DNA from: JAMHWD01 sp035911135
GTDB lineage: Bacteria; Pseudomonadota; Alphaproteobacteria; Micavibrionales; Micavibrionaceae
Direction of reading: 5' to 3'
Assembly (NCBI GenBank): GCA_035911135.1
Contig: JAMHWD010000003.1
Coordinates: 30,540-94,539 of the forward strand
DNA length: 64,000 nt
The notes beneath the pieces are model-generated. The model saw nothing but the letters and a program-made list of their open reading frames with translations, was not told the DNA's origin and did no database searches. Position numbers and translations under genes: made by a program. Of this stretch, positions 53,017 to 59,719 are shown one piece after another. The first letter of the stretch is position 1. Every line of letters starts with the position of its first letter.

Positions 53017-53283
53017 TTAATAGCTGCGGATATCAATCCGGTCGATATGTCCGACCTGCTCTTCAGCCTTGGCTTTCAGACCTTCGAGATCCGTCAGCAA
53101 TTCTGCCAGATATGTATCAAACGATGTGTTGTCGGCATCATCATCGAGATCGTCATCCTTGACGGTTGTCTCAATTACCAGAACATCTTCTGGGTGGTGA
53201 TGGTGTGTGAATTCTTTCTTGAAATACATGCTGGCCACCAAAGGATGGCTGATGCCCGAAATTTGCTGTGGCATATTGAACAT
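53017..53283 (-). CDS. Small hypothetical acidic protein
   Basis: An 88-residue protein with no recognised family. It has four consecutive histidines (THHHHPED) near residue 31 and an acidic run (VKDDDLDDDADN) near residue 41, then an amphipathic helix LAELLTDLEGLKAKAEEQ. Both could bind metal, but no motif is certain. A good AAGGAG ribosome site 9 bases before the ATG supports it as a gene. A weak EcfG-like promoter lies upstream on the same strand. It may be a small stress protein like its neighbours. Confidence 0.6.
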   Translation of the reverse strand: MFNMPQQISGISHPLVASMYFKKEFTHHHHPEDVLVIETTVKDDDLDDDADNTSFDTYLAELLTDLEGLKAKAEEQVGHIDRIDIRSY

Positions 53284-53355
53284 GGTGTGTAACTCCTTGC
53301 ATGATCTGGTTAGCCTTTTTTTCTCCGTTATTCTTCCAATTTACTCCGCTCTTGT

Positions 53356-53380
53356 AACGTGGGCACATCGGCAGTGTTTC
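53356..53380 (-). promoter_or_regulatory. Weak EcfG-like promoter for the 53017-53283 gene
   Basis: On the minus strand GAAAC-N16-CGTT, one mismatch from GGAAC and a 16-base spacer, about 75 bases before the start of the small acidic protein. Confidence 0.4.
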
Positions 53381-53435
53381 ATCATTGAAAAGTTTTGTTT
53401 CTGAAATGTAACAGCCCTGCAAACGGCTATATCGT

Positions 53436-53461
53436 GGAACTTCCAGTCAGTGCGATTTGTT
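53436..53461 (+). promoter_or_regulatory. EcfG-type general stress promoter upstream of the DUF2383 gene
   Basis: GGAAC (53436-53440), 17 bases, TGTT (53458-53461), about 52 bases before the DUF2383 start. It matches the GGAAC-N16/17-cGTT consensus of alphaproteobacterial EcfG. Confidence 0.7.
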
Positions 53462-53512
53462 CGAAACGCATAACCTGCAATCAATCACACACATATATAA
53501 GGAGATAAGATC

Positions 53513-53977
53513 ATGTCTTATGAAACTGTTGTTCAGAATGAAAACAAGGAAATCAGCAAATTGATCAATATCAATGAAGATGCTTGCGAATTTTATGAAT
53601 CTGCCGTGGGGCGGGCTGAAAATCCTACAATCAAAAAGACATTCCGTGATCTGGAAAAATTGCATCGCGGTGTTATTTCCACACTGGAGAGTCATGTTCA
53701 CGCCAATGGCGGGCAGGCGGATCCGGCCCAGACCCTGACAGGCCAAGTGCAGAAATTCTGGGGCGAGCTTATTGCCTCCATCAGCAATGACGTGGATGAA
53801 ACACTTGTCAGCCATCTGGAAGAGGCGGAAGATCGCTGCTTGCACACAATGCAAAATGTGCTGAAAAATGAAAAAATCAGCCCGTCTGGCCGTTTGCTGC
53901 TGCAAAATCAGTTGCAAAGCCTTCAGCAAAGCCATGATTACATGAAGACGCTCAAGGATGCTCTGAAGGCCGCTTGA
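53513..53977 (+). CDS. DUF2383 ferritin-like four-helix protein
   Basis: A 154-residue helical-bundle protein of the DUF2383 (PA2169-like) family. The helix pattern starts SYETVVQNENKEISKLININ, then YESAVGRAENPTIKKTFRDL and EKLHRGVISTLESHVHANGG. Two Glu-x-x-His-like positions in helices 2 and 3 hint at a ferritin-like fold, but metal binding is unproven. The ribosome site is AAGGAG. Such proteins are often induced in stationary phase or stress. It is preceded by a clear EcfG-type promoter. Confidence 0.82.
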   Translation: MSYETVVQNENKEISKLININEDACEFYESAVGRAENPTIKKTFRDLEKLHRGVISTLESHVHANGGQADPAQTLTGQVQKFWGELIASISNDVDETLVSHLEEAEDRCLHTMQNVLKNEKISPSGRLLLQNQLQSLQQSHDYMKTLKDALKAA

Positions 53978-54068
53978 TCCTGAAATATTTGTATTGATAT
54001 TGCGATCCCCTGCTCAAGAAGGATTTTTTAATTCTTTGAAAGCGGGGGATTCGCTTTTGAAATAATGG

Positions 54069-54094
54069 GGAACATAAGGCAATGGCAAGGCGTT
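54069..54094 (+). promoter_or_regulatory. EcfG-type general stress promoter upstream of the EF-hand gene
   Basis: GGAAC (54069-54073), 17 bases, CGTT (54091-54094), a perfect consensus match 48 bases before the ATG at 54142. Confidence 0.78.
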
Positions 54095-54141
54095 ATCCCC
54101 TTAATATTGCAAAATTTTCTAAACTGGAAAGGAAGAAAGTC

Positions 54142-54684
54142 ATGAATAAGAAAAACATGCTTTGGGGTGTTGCTTTTGCCGCGATGGTGATGGCATCTGG
54201 CTCTGTCTATGCGGAAACGGTAACAACGACGACCTATGTGGGCGACCGCCATGTGCCCAATGTGAATGAGGTCAATTTTCAGGCCTTTGATATGGACCGC
54301 GATGGATCGTTTTCCATGACCGAGGTTGGCGATAAGCTCTTTCAGCTCTTTGATACCAATAGCGACAAGATGATCGATAATATCGAATGGGATAAAAAGA
54401 CAGTTTTTACTATTATCCCGATGGAAAAGCAGGTCTTTAAATATGTCGATCTGAATAATGATGGCCGCGCCGAGGCTTCGACTTATACTTATGAGGCTTT
54501 TTATAAAGACTCTGGCCTGATCAAATTTGATGAAAACCGTGATGGTCTGTCGGCCAAGGAATTCATCGGCGTTGGTTTCCTCAATCTGGATGATAATGAT
54601 GATAAAATGATCACCAAGGATGAGTGGAAAGAAGCTTATCTGAAAATCGTGCCGCAACACGGCCAGAATGATAATTACAATTAA
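54142..54684 (+). CDS. Secreted EF-hand calcium-binding protein
   Basis: A 180-residue protein with a signal peptide (MNKKNMLWGVAFAAMVMASG, cleaved near VYA-ET) and five EF-hand loops. Three are canonical: DMDRDGSFSMTE, DTNSDKMIDNIE and DDNDDKMITKDE. Two are degenerate: DLNNDGRAEAST (no Glu at position 12) and DENRDGLSAKEF (Glu shifted by one). It is probably a periplasmic calcium binder. The track start at 54082 is within the promoter region; the ATG at 54142 after GGAAAGGAAG is right. A perfect EcfG-type promoter precedes it. Confidence 0.85.
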   Translation: MNKKNMLWGVAFAAMVMASGSVYAETVTTTTYVGDRHVPNVNEVNFQAFDMDRDGSFSMTEVGDKLFQLFDTNSDKMIDNIEWDKKTVFTIIPMEKQVFKYVDLNNDGRAEASTYTYEAFYKDSGLIKFDENRDGLSAKEFIGVGFLNLDDNDDKMITKDEWKEAYLKIVPQHGQNDNYN

Positions 54685-54713
54685 TCTTTGAATAACTGGT
54701 ATTTAAAGATTAC

Positions 54714-54755
54714 GAAGAGCGTCCCTTGAGGATTATCCCCAAGGGGCGCTTCTTC
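54714..54755 (+). terminator. Hairpin after the EF-hand gene
   Basis: GAAGAGCGTCCCTTG pairs with CAAGGGGCGCTTCTTC with one bulge and one G-U pair, giving a 15-bp arm around a 10-base loop. There is no strong T tract, so termination may need help. Confidence 0.4.
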
Positions 54756-54768
54756 ATTGAGGTTTCAG

Positions 54769-54794
54769 GGAACAAGGCATGAAGGGCGCGCGTT
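54769..54794 (+). promoter_or_regulatory. EcfG-type general stress promoter upstream of the 88-aa gene
   Basis: GGAAC (54769-54773), 17 bases, CGTT (54791-54794), a perfect consensus match that ends 28 bases before the ATG at 54822. Confidence 0.76.
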
Positions 54795-54821
54795 AACCCT
54801 TTAGTTAACCGGAGGTGTCTT

Positions 54822-55088
54822 ATGTTTGAACTGAACGATAACAAGCCTCAGCTAACTTACAAATATATGATTGCCTTGCAACGCATCTATAAGGCGCCGA
54901 CCTTGCTGATGCATTGTAAATGGCTTTCATTCAAGCGGCGCATGTATCTTCTCAAGCGCTGGCGGGATGATCGTACTCGCTATCTTATCGAGAATTGTAA
55001 CGATATGGATTACGGCAAGGACCGTGAACTGGAGCAGATTCTGCGCTGTGTTCGTAAGATGAAGGCCTTGCCGGCCCGCTATGAGTAG
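54822..55088 (+). CDS. Small basic hypothetical protein
   Basis: An 88-residue basic protein, rich in Arg, Lys and Tyr, with no signal peptide or membrane segment. Segments such as YMIALQRIYKAPTLLMH and FKRRMYLLKRWRDDRTRYLI suggest amphipathic helices. A strong GGAGG ribosome site 8 bases before the ATG, a perfect EcfG-type promoter upstream and a good terminator downstream support a real gene. I know no family; it may be a stress-induced RNA- or membrane-associated protein. Confidence 0.7.
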   Translation: MFELNDNKPQLTYKYMIALQRIYKAPTLLMHCKWLSFKRRMYLLKRWRDDRTRYLIENCNDMDYGKDRELEQILRCVRKMKALPARYE

Positions 55089-55113
55089 CTGAAATTACTG
55101 GATCGTAACAAGA

Positions 55114-55156
55114 ACCCCGCCTTGTCAGCTATGACGCTTTTAGGCGGGGTTTTCTT
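55114..55156. terminator. Strong terminator, convergent
   Basis: ACCCCGCCT (55114-55122) pairs with AGGCGGGGT (55142-55150) around a 19-base loop, followed by TTTTCTTT. It terminates the 88-aa gene; the minus-strand permease ends at its far edge. Confidence 0.8.
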
Positions 55157-56934
55157 TAAGGATGTAATGGCCAGATGAACATGATGGCCGGCACGCCCAC
55201 GGCAATGACCATCAGTGTCAATGGCATCCCAAAGCGGAAATAATCGGAAAACTTATAACCGCCCGGCCCCATGACCAGCGTATTGCTCTGATGGCCGATG
55301 GGCGTCAGGAAATCGCAGGATGTTCCCACGGCAACGGCCATCAGGAACGGATCAATGCTGACATCCATCTTTGCCGCCAGACTGACCGCCACCGGGGCCA
55401 TCACCAAAACGGCCGCCGCATTGTTCAGGAAAGGCGTCACGGCCATGGAGACAATCATCACCGCGGCCAGAACGCCCCATTCGGGCACGCTGCCTGCCAG
55501 CGGCAAGAGCCCTGTGGCGATCAGTTCATGGCCGCCTGTGGTCTGCAAGGCCTCTGTGACCGGCAAAAGCGCGCCCAGCAAGACAATAATCGGCCAGTTG
55601 ATGGCTTCGTAGATTTCGTCCATACGCAGGACACGCAGGATCGCAATCGCCAGCACTGCCCCGCCGAAGGCGATGGAGACAGGCACGCCTATTGTGATCG
55701 TGGATAATACCGCCGTTAGCATGATCAAAGCAGGAAGAAGCGCATAATAGCGGCGACCCAGCATCAGATTGCGTTCGGCCAGCGGCAGGCAGTTCAGCTC
55801 TTGCAAGGTCTCCAGTATAACGCCGACATCGCCTTGCAGGGCAATTACATCGCCTTCTTGCAGGCGCATATTCTTAAGCTGGAGGGTTTTGCCGCCGCGG
55901 CTACGCACAGCCAGCAGATTAAGACCAAAACGCTGGCGCAAACGCAAGGATTTGACGGTAAGGCCTGTCAATTCCGAACCTGTCATGATGACGGCCTCGA
56001 TCACGCCGACTTCATCAGAGCTCAAGGGGATGGCGTTCTTGTCTTCATTCCCGGTCAAAATCAGACGGCCCTGATCGACAAAACGTTTTATCTCAACAGG
56101 ATCACCGCGTACGATCATGATGTCTTCTTCGCGTACGATCTTGTTACGCCCCGGCGCGAGAATGGGCTTTCCGTCACGCACAAGCCCCACAATGGCCAGA
56201 TCACCATCAAAGTTGGATTCTATTTCGTATATTTTCTTATCGGCAATCAGAGATTTTTCAACGACTTTGACTTCGCTGATATAATCATGAATTTTGAATT
56301 TCCGCTCTGGCGGAACGGATCCCTTGCGGTCCTTGGGCATAAAACGCCAGCCCAGCGAGACATAAGCAAGGCTGCAGAGACATAAAATCAGCCCTACCGG
56401 GGCGAAGTCGAACATATCATAGGCCTCGCCAGCATATTTGGCGCGTATATCAGAAATCAGCAGATTGGGCGGTGTGCCGATCAATGTGACAAGCCCGCCC
56501 AGCAGCGAAGAAAATGAAAGCGGCATGAGAATTTCAGATGGGTTGCGCCCGGATTTGGCGGCAAGGCTCAAGGCCACCGGCATAATGATCGCCAGCGCAC
56601 CGATATTGTTCATAAAGGCCGATAACGTCATGGTCAAAAGGCAAAGTGCAAAGACCTGCGAATAGGGCTTATCTAGAAAATATCCCATTTTTCGCAGGAT
56701 ATAATCGACAAATCCCGATCTGTTCAGCGCGGCACTGATAATCAAAATACAGGCAACCGTAATGACTACGGGGTCAGAAAATCCGGAAAAAGCCTGATCA
56801 AAGGGCACGACGCCTGCGGCCAGTGATAGTCCTAAGCCGAACAAGGCCACCAGATCAAACCGCCAGCGATCAAGAATAAAGGCAATCAGGATGATCGCAA
56901 GAATGGCAAAGATGATAATCTGGTCTTGTGTCAT
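55156..56934 (-). CDS. SLC13/DASS-type anion permease with two RCK_C (TrkA-C) domains
   Basis: A 592-residue membrane protein. Membrane helices flank a cytoplasmic region with two TrkA-C modules: DKKIYEIESNFDGDLAIVGL then IVREEDIMIVRGDP, and ELTGLTVKSLRLRQRFGL then MRLQEGDVIALQGD. The transport halves have the repeated NNIGALAIIMPVALSLA and FLNNAAAVLVMAPVAVSLA, with GTPPNLL and SCDFLTPIGHQSN typical of divalent anion:Na+ symporters. It may move sulfate, dicarboxylate or a similar anion, gated by the RCK_C domains. ATG 56934 (MTQDQII) is preferred over the one at 56952. Confidence 0.85.
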   Translation of the reverse strand: MTQDQIIIFAILAIILIAFILDRWRFDLVALFGLGLSLAAGVVPFDQAFSGFSDPVVITVACILIISAALNRSGFVDYILRKMGYFLDKPYSQVFALCLLTMTLSAFMNNIGALAIIMPVALSLAAKSGRNPSEILMPLSFSSLLGGLVTLIGTPPNLLISDIRAKYAGEAYDMFDFAPVGLILCLCSLAYVSLGWRFMPKDRKGSVPPERKFKIHDYISEVKVVEKSLIADKKIYEIESNFDGDLAIVGLVRDGKPILAPGRNKIVREEDIMIVRGDPVEIKRFVDQGRLILTGNEDKNAIPLSSDEVGVIEAVIMTGSELTGLTVKSLRLRQRFGLNLLAVRSRGGKTLQLKNMRLQEGDVIALQGDVGVILETLQELNCLPLAERNLMLGRRYYALLPALIMLTAVLSTITIGVPVSIAFGGAVLAIAILRVLRMDEIYEAINWPIIVLLGALLPVTEALQTTGGHELIATGLLPLAGSVPEWGVLAAVMIVSMAVTPFLNNAAAVLVMAPVAVSLAAKMDVSIDPFLMAVAVGTSCDFLTPIGHQSNTLVMGPGGYKFSDYFRFGMPLTLMVIAVGVPAIMFIWPLHP

Positions 56935-56978
56935 TTCATGTGCCCTGAGCATTGTTATTATGGCGGGGTTGCCTATAA

Positions 56979-57010
56979 AAAAGCCCGCTTTAAAAAGTAA
57001 GCGGGCTTTT
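56979..57010. terminator. Rho-independent terminator of the small-protein stress operon
   Basis: AAAAGCCCGCTT (56979-56990) pairs with AAGCGGGCTTTT (56999-57010), with A and T flanks. On the minus strand it follows the 24-aa peptide gene and ends the 58.1-57.05 kb operon. Confidence 0.8.
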
Positions 57011-57051
57011 TACCTAGGAAATATTATGCGGCGATATGCGCCCAAGGTAAA

Positions 57052-57126
57052 TCAGTTAAAGAGCAGATATATCAAAATGATAACCGGTATGGGCACGCCC
57101 AATAACCATAAAAAAATGCCTCTCAT
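57052..57126 (-). CDS. 24-residue hydrophobic membrane peptide
   Basis: Too short for standard gene finding; read by hand. An AGGAG ribosome site 7 bases before the ATG leads a frame of 24 codons and a TGA. The peptide starts MRGIFLWLLGVPIPVIILIY and ends LLFN: a basic N terminus and a single hydrophobic span, as in very small inner-membrane proteins. I have a memory of similar short MRGI-x-LWL peptides in proteobacteria, but cannot confirm a family. It lies between entericidin and a terminator on the same strand, so it is likely in the same operon. Confidence 0.65.
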   Translation of the reverse strand: MRGIFLWLLGVPIPVIILIYLLFN

Positions 57127-57153
57127 GTCAATTCTCCTGTTATATTTTAAAAG

Positions 57154-57303
57154 TTAATCCGCAGCGTCCTGAACGGCTTCGCCGGCGTTTTCAATATCGC
57201 GTCCGGCGCCGCCTACAGTTTCGCAAGCGCTTAAGGATCCTGCCAAAGCGCCGAATGCAGCCAGCGTCAGAATCATTTTTCTATTGGGTCGTGTGATAAA
57301 CAT
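57154..57303 (-). CDS. Entericidin EcnA/B-family lipoprotein
   Basis: A 49-residue lipoprotein read by hand because of its small size. The signal peptide ends in the lipobox LSAC (SLSAC then ETVGG), giving Cys as the lipidated residue. The mature part ETVGGAGRDIENAGEAVQDA matches the entericidin family, small bacteriolytic or antidote lipoproteins induced in stationary phase. A GAGGAAAA ribosome site precedes the ATG. It follows the YqjE-like gene by 29 bases in the same direction. In enterics these are sigma-S regulated, which fits an EcfG-controlled setting here. Confidence 0.85.
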   Translation of the reverse strand: MFITRPNRKMILTLAAFGALAGSLSACETVGGAGRDIENAGEAVQDAAD

Positions 57304-57332
57304 TGTAATTTTCCTCTTCTTTTATTTATGAA

Positions 57333-57779
57333 TTAGTGACGTTGCTGCATATGTTCGCCGCTTAGATATCCCGCGACCAAAGCCGCGGCAGCCGCAGATT
57401 TTGGGTGCTCTCGAATGGGCTGTGCCAGTCGGTCATCGGCTTCTTTGGCCAGACCTTCCAGAATGCCAGTAATATCATGGCGTACCTTGTCGAATTGCTT
57501 CTTGCGATAGCAAATAACCGCAAAGGCAGACAGGCCTATCAGTGCGGCCACACCTAAAAATGCGCCTCCGGTGATTGCAGCAGCAATTTCAGGAGCGAAA
57601 TTTTTAGCCAGCCATAAATGCAAGGCATAGAAAGAAAATCCTAAACCGGCACAGGCCATAATAGAGGCCGCACCCGTTAGCATATCAATATTGGCGCTGG
57701 CCGGGGCGCGCAACAGCGGCCCGCCTTTTAAGAGGCGGTCCGCCAATGCAAATTCGGCCAATGTGATCAAGGCCTTCAT
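57333..57779 (-). CDS. Small membrane protein, YqjE/holin-like
   Basis: A 148-residue protein with two membrane helices (MLTGAASIMACAGLGFSFYA and ITGGAFLGVAALIGLSAFAV). It then has a charged cytoplasmic helix and a C-terminal EHPKSAAAAALVAGYLSGEH, resembling the glycine-zipper tail of DUF883 proteins. The best start is ATG 57779, with GGAGAT upstream; the frame opens earlier at 57836 inside the neighbour. It lies 4 bases after the DUF883 gene, mirroring yqjD-yqjE in enterics. Function: probably envelope or ribosome-tethering stress protein; not proven. Confidence 0.72.
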   Translation of the reverse strand: MKALITLAEFALADRLLKGGPLLRAPASANIDMLTGAASIMACAGLGFSFYALHLWLAKNFAPEIAAAITGGAFLGVAALIGLSAFAVICYRKKQFDKVRHDITGILEGLAKEADDRLAQPIREHPKSAAAAALVAGYLSGEHMQQRH

Positions 57780-57783
57780 CGGA

Positions 57784-58116
57784 TTATCTCCGGCCGCCGA
57801 GCAGATAGCTGGCAACAATACCGGCGCCAAAAGCAATCAGAACCGATTGCAGCGGGCGGGCTGTCACTTCATGCTCAAGATCTTTCAGGCGGGATACGCC
57901 GCTTTCTTTCATGGCCGAGAATGTCTCGCCTGCCATGCTGGCGGCATCGCTGATTTTTTTCTGACCATCTTGTGCAACATGCTGTACCAGCGTTGCGGCA
58001 TCATCCTTAAGCGTTACCAGGTCTTCCTTGATATTCTGCATATCGCTGTGGTAGCCGTTGGGAACAAAATTTTTCGCGGTATTAGCGCTTGTCGGGGCGT
58101 TAGTATTGGGTTTCAT
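57784..58116 (-). CDS. DUF883 (ElaB/YqjD-like) membrane-anchored protein
   Basis: A 110-residue protein of the ElaB/YqjD/DUF883 family: a helical N-terminal part (DMQNIKEDLVTLKDDAATLV, then ISDAASMAGETFSAMKESGV) and a C-terminal anchor PLQSVLIAFGAGIVASYLLG ending GGRR. YqjD anchors ribosomes to the inner membrane in stationary phase. The start is ATG 58116 after AAAGGAGAT. It heads a minus-strand operon of four small genes. An EcfG-like promoter with one mismatch in the -10 lies upstream. Confidence 0.88.
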   Translation of the reverse strand: MKPNTNAPTSANTAKNFVPNGYHSDMQNIKEDLVTLKDDAATLVQHVAQDGQKKISDAASMAGETFSAMKESGVSRLKDLEHEVTARPLQSVLIAFGAGIVASYLLGGRR

Positions 58117-58150
58117 GGGTATCTCCTTTTCGTCATCAAGATATCCATTC

Positions 58151-58176
58151 AATGCCCGGCAGGATGAATTTGTTCC
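58151..58176 (-). promoter_or_regulatory. EcfG-like promoter upstream of the DUF883 operon
   Basis: On the minus strand GGAAC (58176-58172), 17 bases, CATT (58154-58151): a perfect -35 and one mismatch in the -10, about 35 bases before the DUF883 start at 58116. Confidence 0.5.
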
Positions 58177-58212
58177 CGCCGCTTATATTTGAGGAGAATT
58201 TGAAAAGGAGCC

Positions 58213-58944
58213 CTAGCTTATGGTTCCGCAGAACATATAACCGACGCCGCGCACTGTTTTGATAATTTCGCTATCGGTATCATTTATTTTTTTGCGGATA
58301 CGGGCAATCTGGATATCGATGGCACGGTCATAAGCATCAAAGCGGCCATCGCGTGTGAGATCAAAAAGATGCTCGCGGCTTAAGGCGCGGCCCGATGAAA
58401 GCACCAAAGCTTCCAGCAATTTGAACTCGCCTGTGGTCAGGTCCGCTGAATCGCCTTCCGGCTGGAAAAGCTGGAATTGCGCGCGGTCCAGAACCCACCC
58501 ATCATTAAAGGCAATGCGTTCGGCCTTGATGGCCGCCGGGCCGCCGGCAGTTTTGATGGATGCGGGATCATTGGCGGGAGAAAGCCGGCGTAGTACGGCC
58601 TTGATACGCGCGGAAAGTTCACGCATTTCAAAGGGCTTGGTGATGTAATCATCCGCGCCCATTTCAAGGCAGATGATTTTTTCCATTGTATCTGATTTGC
58701 CGGAAACAATAATAATTGCCGCGTTGGATCGTGCGCGAATCTGCTGGATGAGGCTCAGGCCCTCGGCATCGGGCAGCATCAAATCCAGTAAGATGACATC
58801 AAGCGTGCCGATATCCAGTTTTTCAAGCGCTTCTTGCGCGGTATCTGCGCGCAAAACCACATAGCCATCATCCTCAAGATATTGGCCCACAACCGTTTGC
58901 AGGTCGGGATCATCATCAACGCTTAAAATTGTACCTTTTTGCAT
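58213..58944 (-). CDS. OmpR-family response regulator
   Basis: A 243-residue two-component regulator. The receiver domain has TILSVDDDPDLQTVVGQYLE (acidic triad), phosphoacceptor Asp in DVILLDLMLPDAEG, and IIIVSGKSD with the conserved Ser/Thr and Lys (ITKPFEMREL). The C-terminal winged helix has LTTGEFKLLEALVLSSGRAL, RAIDIQIARIRKKI and IKTVRGVGYMFCG. The start is ATG 58944. It is divergent from the sigma factor gene, with 11-base-phased repeats in between, and its likely kinase partner lies 0.8 kb away (59699-62005). Confidence 0.93.
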   Translation of the reverse strand: MQKGTILSVDDDPDLQTVVGQYLEDDGYVVLRADTAQEALEKLDIGTLDVILLDLMLPDAEGLSLIQQIRARSNAAIIIVSGKSDTMEKIICLEMGADDYITKPFEMRELSARIKAVLRRLSPANDPASIKTAGGPAAIKAERIAFNDGWVLDRAQFQLFQPEGDSADLTTGEFKLLEALVLSSGRALSREHLFDLTRDGRFDAYDRAIDIQIARIRKKINDTDSEIIKTVRGVGYMFCGTIS

Positions 58945-58965
58945 GAGGGGCAGATTATCCCATAT

Positions 58966-59026
58966 GTTACAAAATTGAAACAAAGAATTTCACAATCGTT
59001 ACAAGGTCGATAAAGCCTCGTTACGT
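58966..59026. promoter_or_regulatory. 11-base-phased repeats between the response regulator and sigma factor genes
   Basis: GTTACAA (58966-58972) and GAAACAA (58977-58983) are 11 bases apart. A second group has GTTACAA (58998-59004), GATAAAG (59009) and GTTACGT (59020-59026), also 11 bases apart. Direct repeats phased by one helical turn are typical OmpR-family sites, so the regulator may control itself and the sigma gene. Confidence 0.4.
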
Positions 59027-59097
59027 TTTGGGGTCATATTGGAAGAATAAGCACTAAAAAACGCTTACCAATACGCACAAAACAAAAGGATGAAGTC

Positions 59098-59652
59098 ATG
59101 TTTGATAACGCCGCACTTGTAAATGAAATCGAGCCATTGAGGAAGTTCGCTTGCCGCCTGACCGGCAACAGCGTCGATGCCGAGGATCTGGTTCAGGCCA
59201 CGGTTTTGCGCGCGATCGAGAAAAAGCACCTGTTTCGCGAGGGCACAAATATCTGCGCCTGGGCTTCCAAGATTATGTTTAACATTTTTGTTTCGCAATA
59301 CAGACGCAAGAGCCGCTTTGAGAGCCAGTATGATCCTGAGATCCATATCCAGAATCAAAAAGTTGCTGCATCACAGGAAACGCAAGCCGAACTGGCAGCC
59401 GTCAATGACGCGATGCAATCCCTGTCTGCCGATCACCGTCAGATACTGATGATGGTTTGTGTACAGGATATGGCTTATGCCGAAGTTGCCGAGAAGCTTG
59501 ATATTCCTATGGGCACTGTTCGCTCCCGCCTCTCCCGCGCTCGTGAGAGCCTGGAGACTATCATGGAAGAAAAAGCCTCGCATATGCGCCATGCCCATAT
59601 TGCCAGTATCGCGCAATCGCAGCGCTCCAGCTTGGGCAGCATGAGAGCTTAA
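59098..59652 (+). CDS. ECF RNA polymerase sigma factor, EcfG-like
   Basis: A 184-residue extracytoplasmic-function sigma factor. Region 2 contains LRKFACRLTGNSVDAEDLVQ, ATVLRAIEKKHLF and GTNICAWASKIMFNIF. Region 4 has LSADHRQILMMVCVQDMAYA then VAEKLDIPMGTVRSRLSRAR. The GTN-x-x-AW segment and region 4 style fit the EcfG general stress sigma factors of alphaproteobacteria. Promoters with GGAAC-N17-(C/T)GTT stand upstream of at least four nearby genes, which supports this. No PhyR-NepR pair is visible. A clean terminator follows. Confidence 0.86.
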   Translation: MFDNAALVNEIEPLRKFACRLTGNSVDAEDLVQATVLRAIEKKHLFREGTNICAWASKIMFNIFVSQYRRKSRFESQYDPEIHIQNQKVAASQETQAELAAVNDAMQSLSADHRQILMMVCVQDMAYAEVAEKLDIPMGTVRSRLSRARESLETIMEEKASHMRHAHIASIAQSQRSSLGSMRA

Positions 59653-59676
59653 GCTTTTTTGATTATTGATGTGATA

Positions 59677-59719
59677 AAAGGTGGCTGCCGGTTCTCCTCT
59701 AGGCGGCCGCCTTTTTTTT
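59677..59719 (+). terminator. Terminator of the sigma factor gene, overlapping the 3' end of the histidine kinase
   Basis: AAAGGTGGCTGCC (59677-59689) pairs with GGCGGCCGCCTTT (59702-59714) through 13 pairs including two G-U, then TTTTT. It lies partly in the last codons of the convergent kinase gene (59699 onward). Confidence 0.75.
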
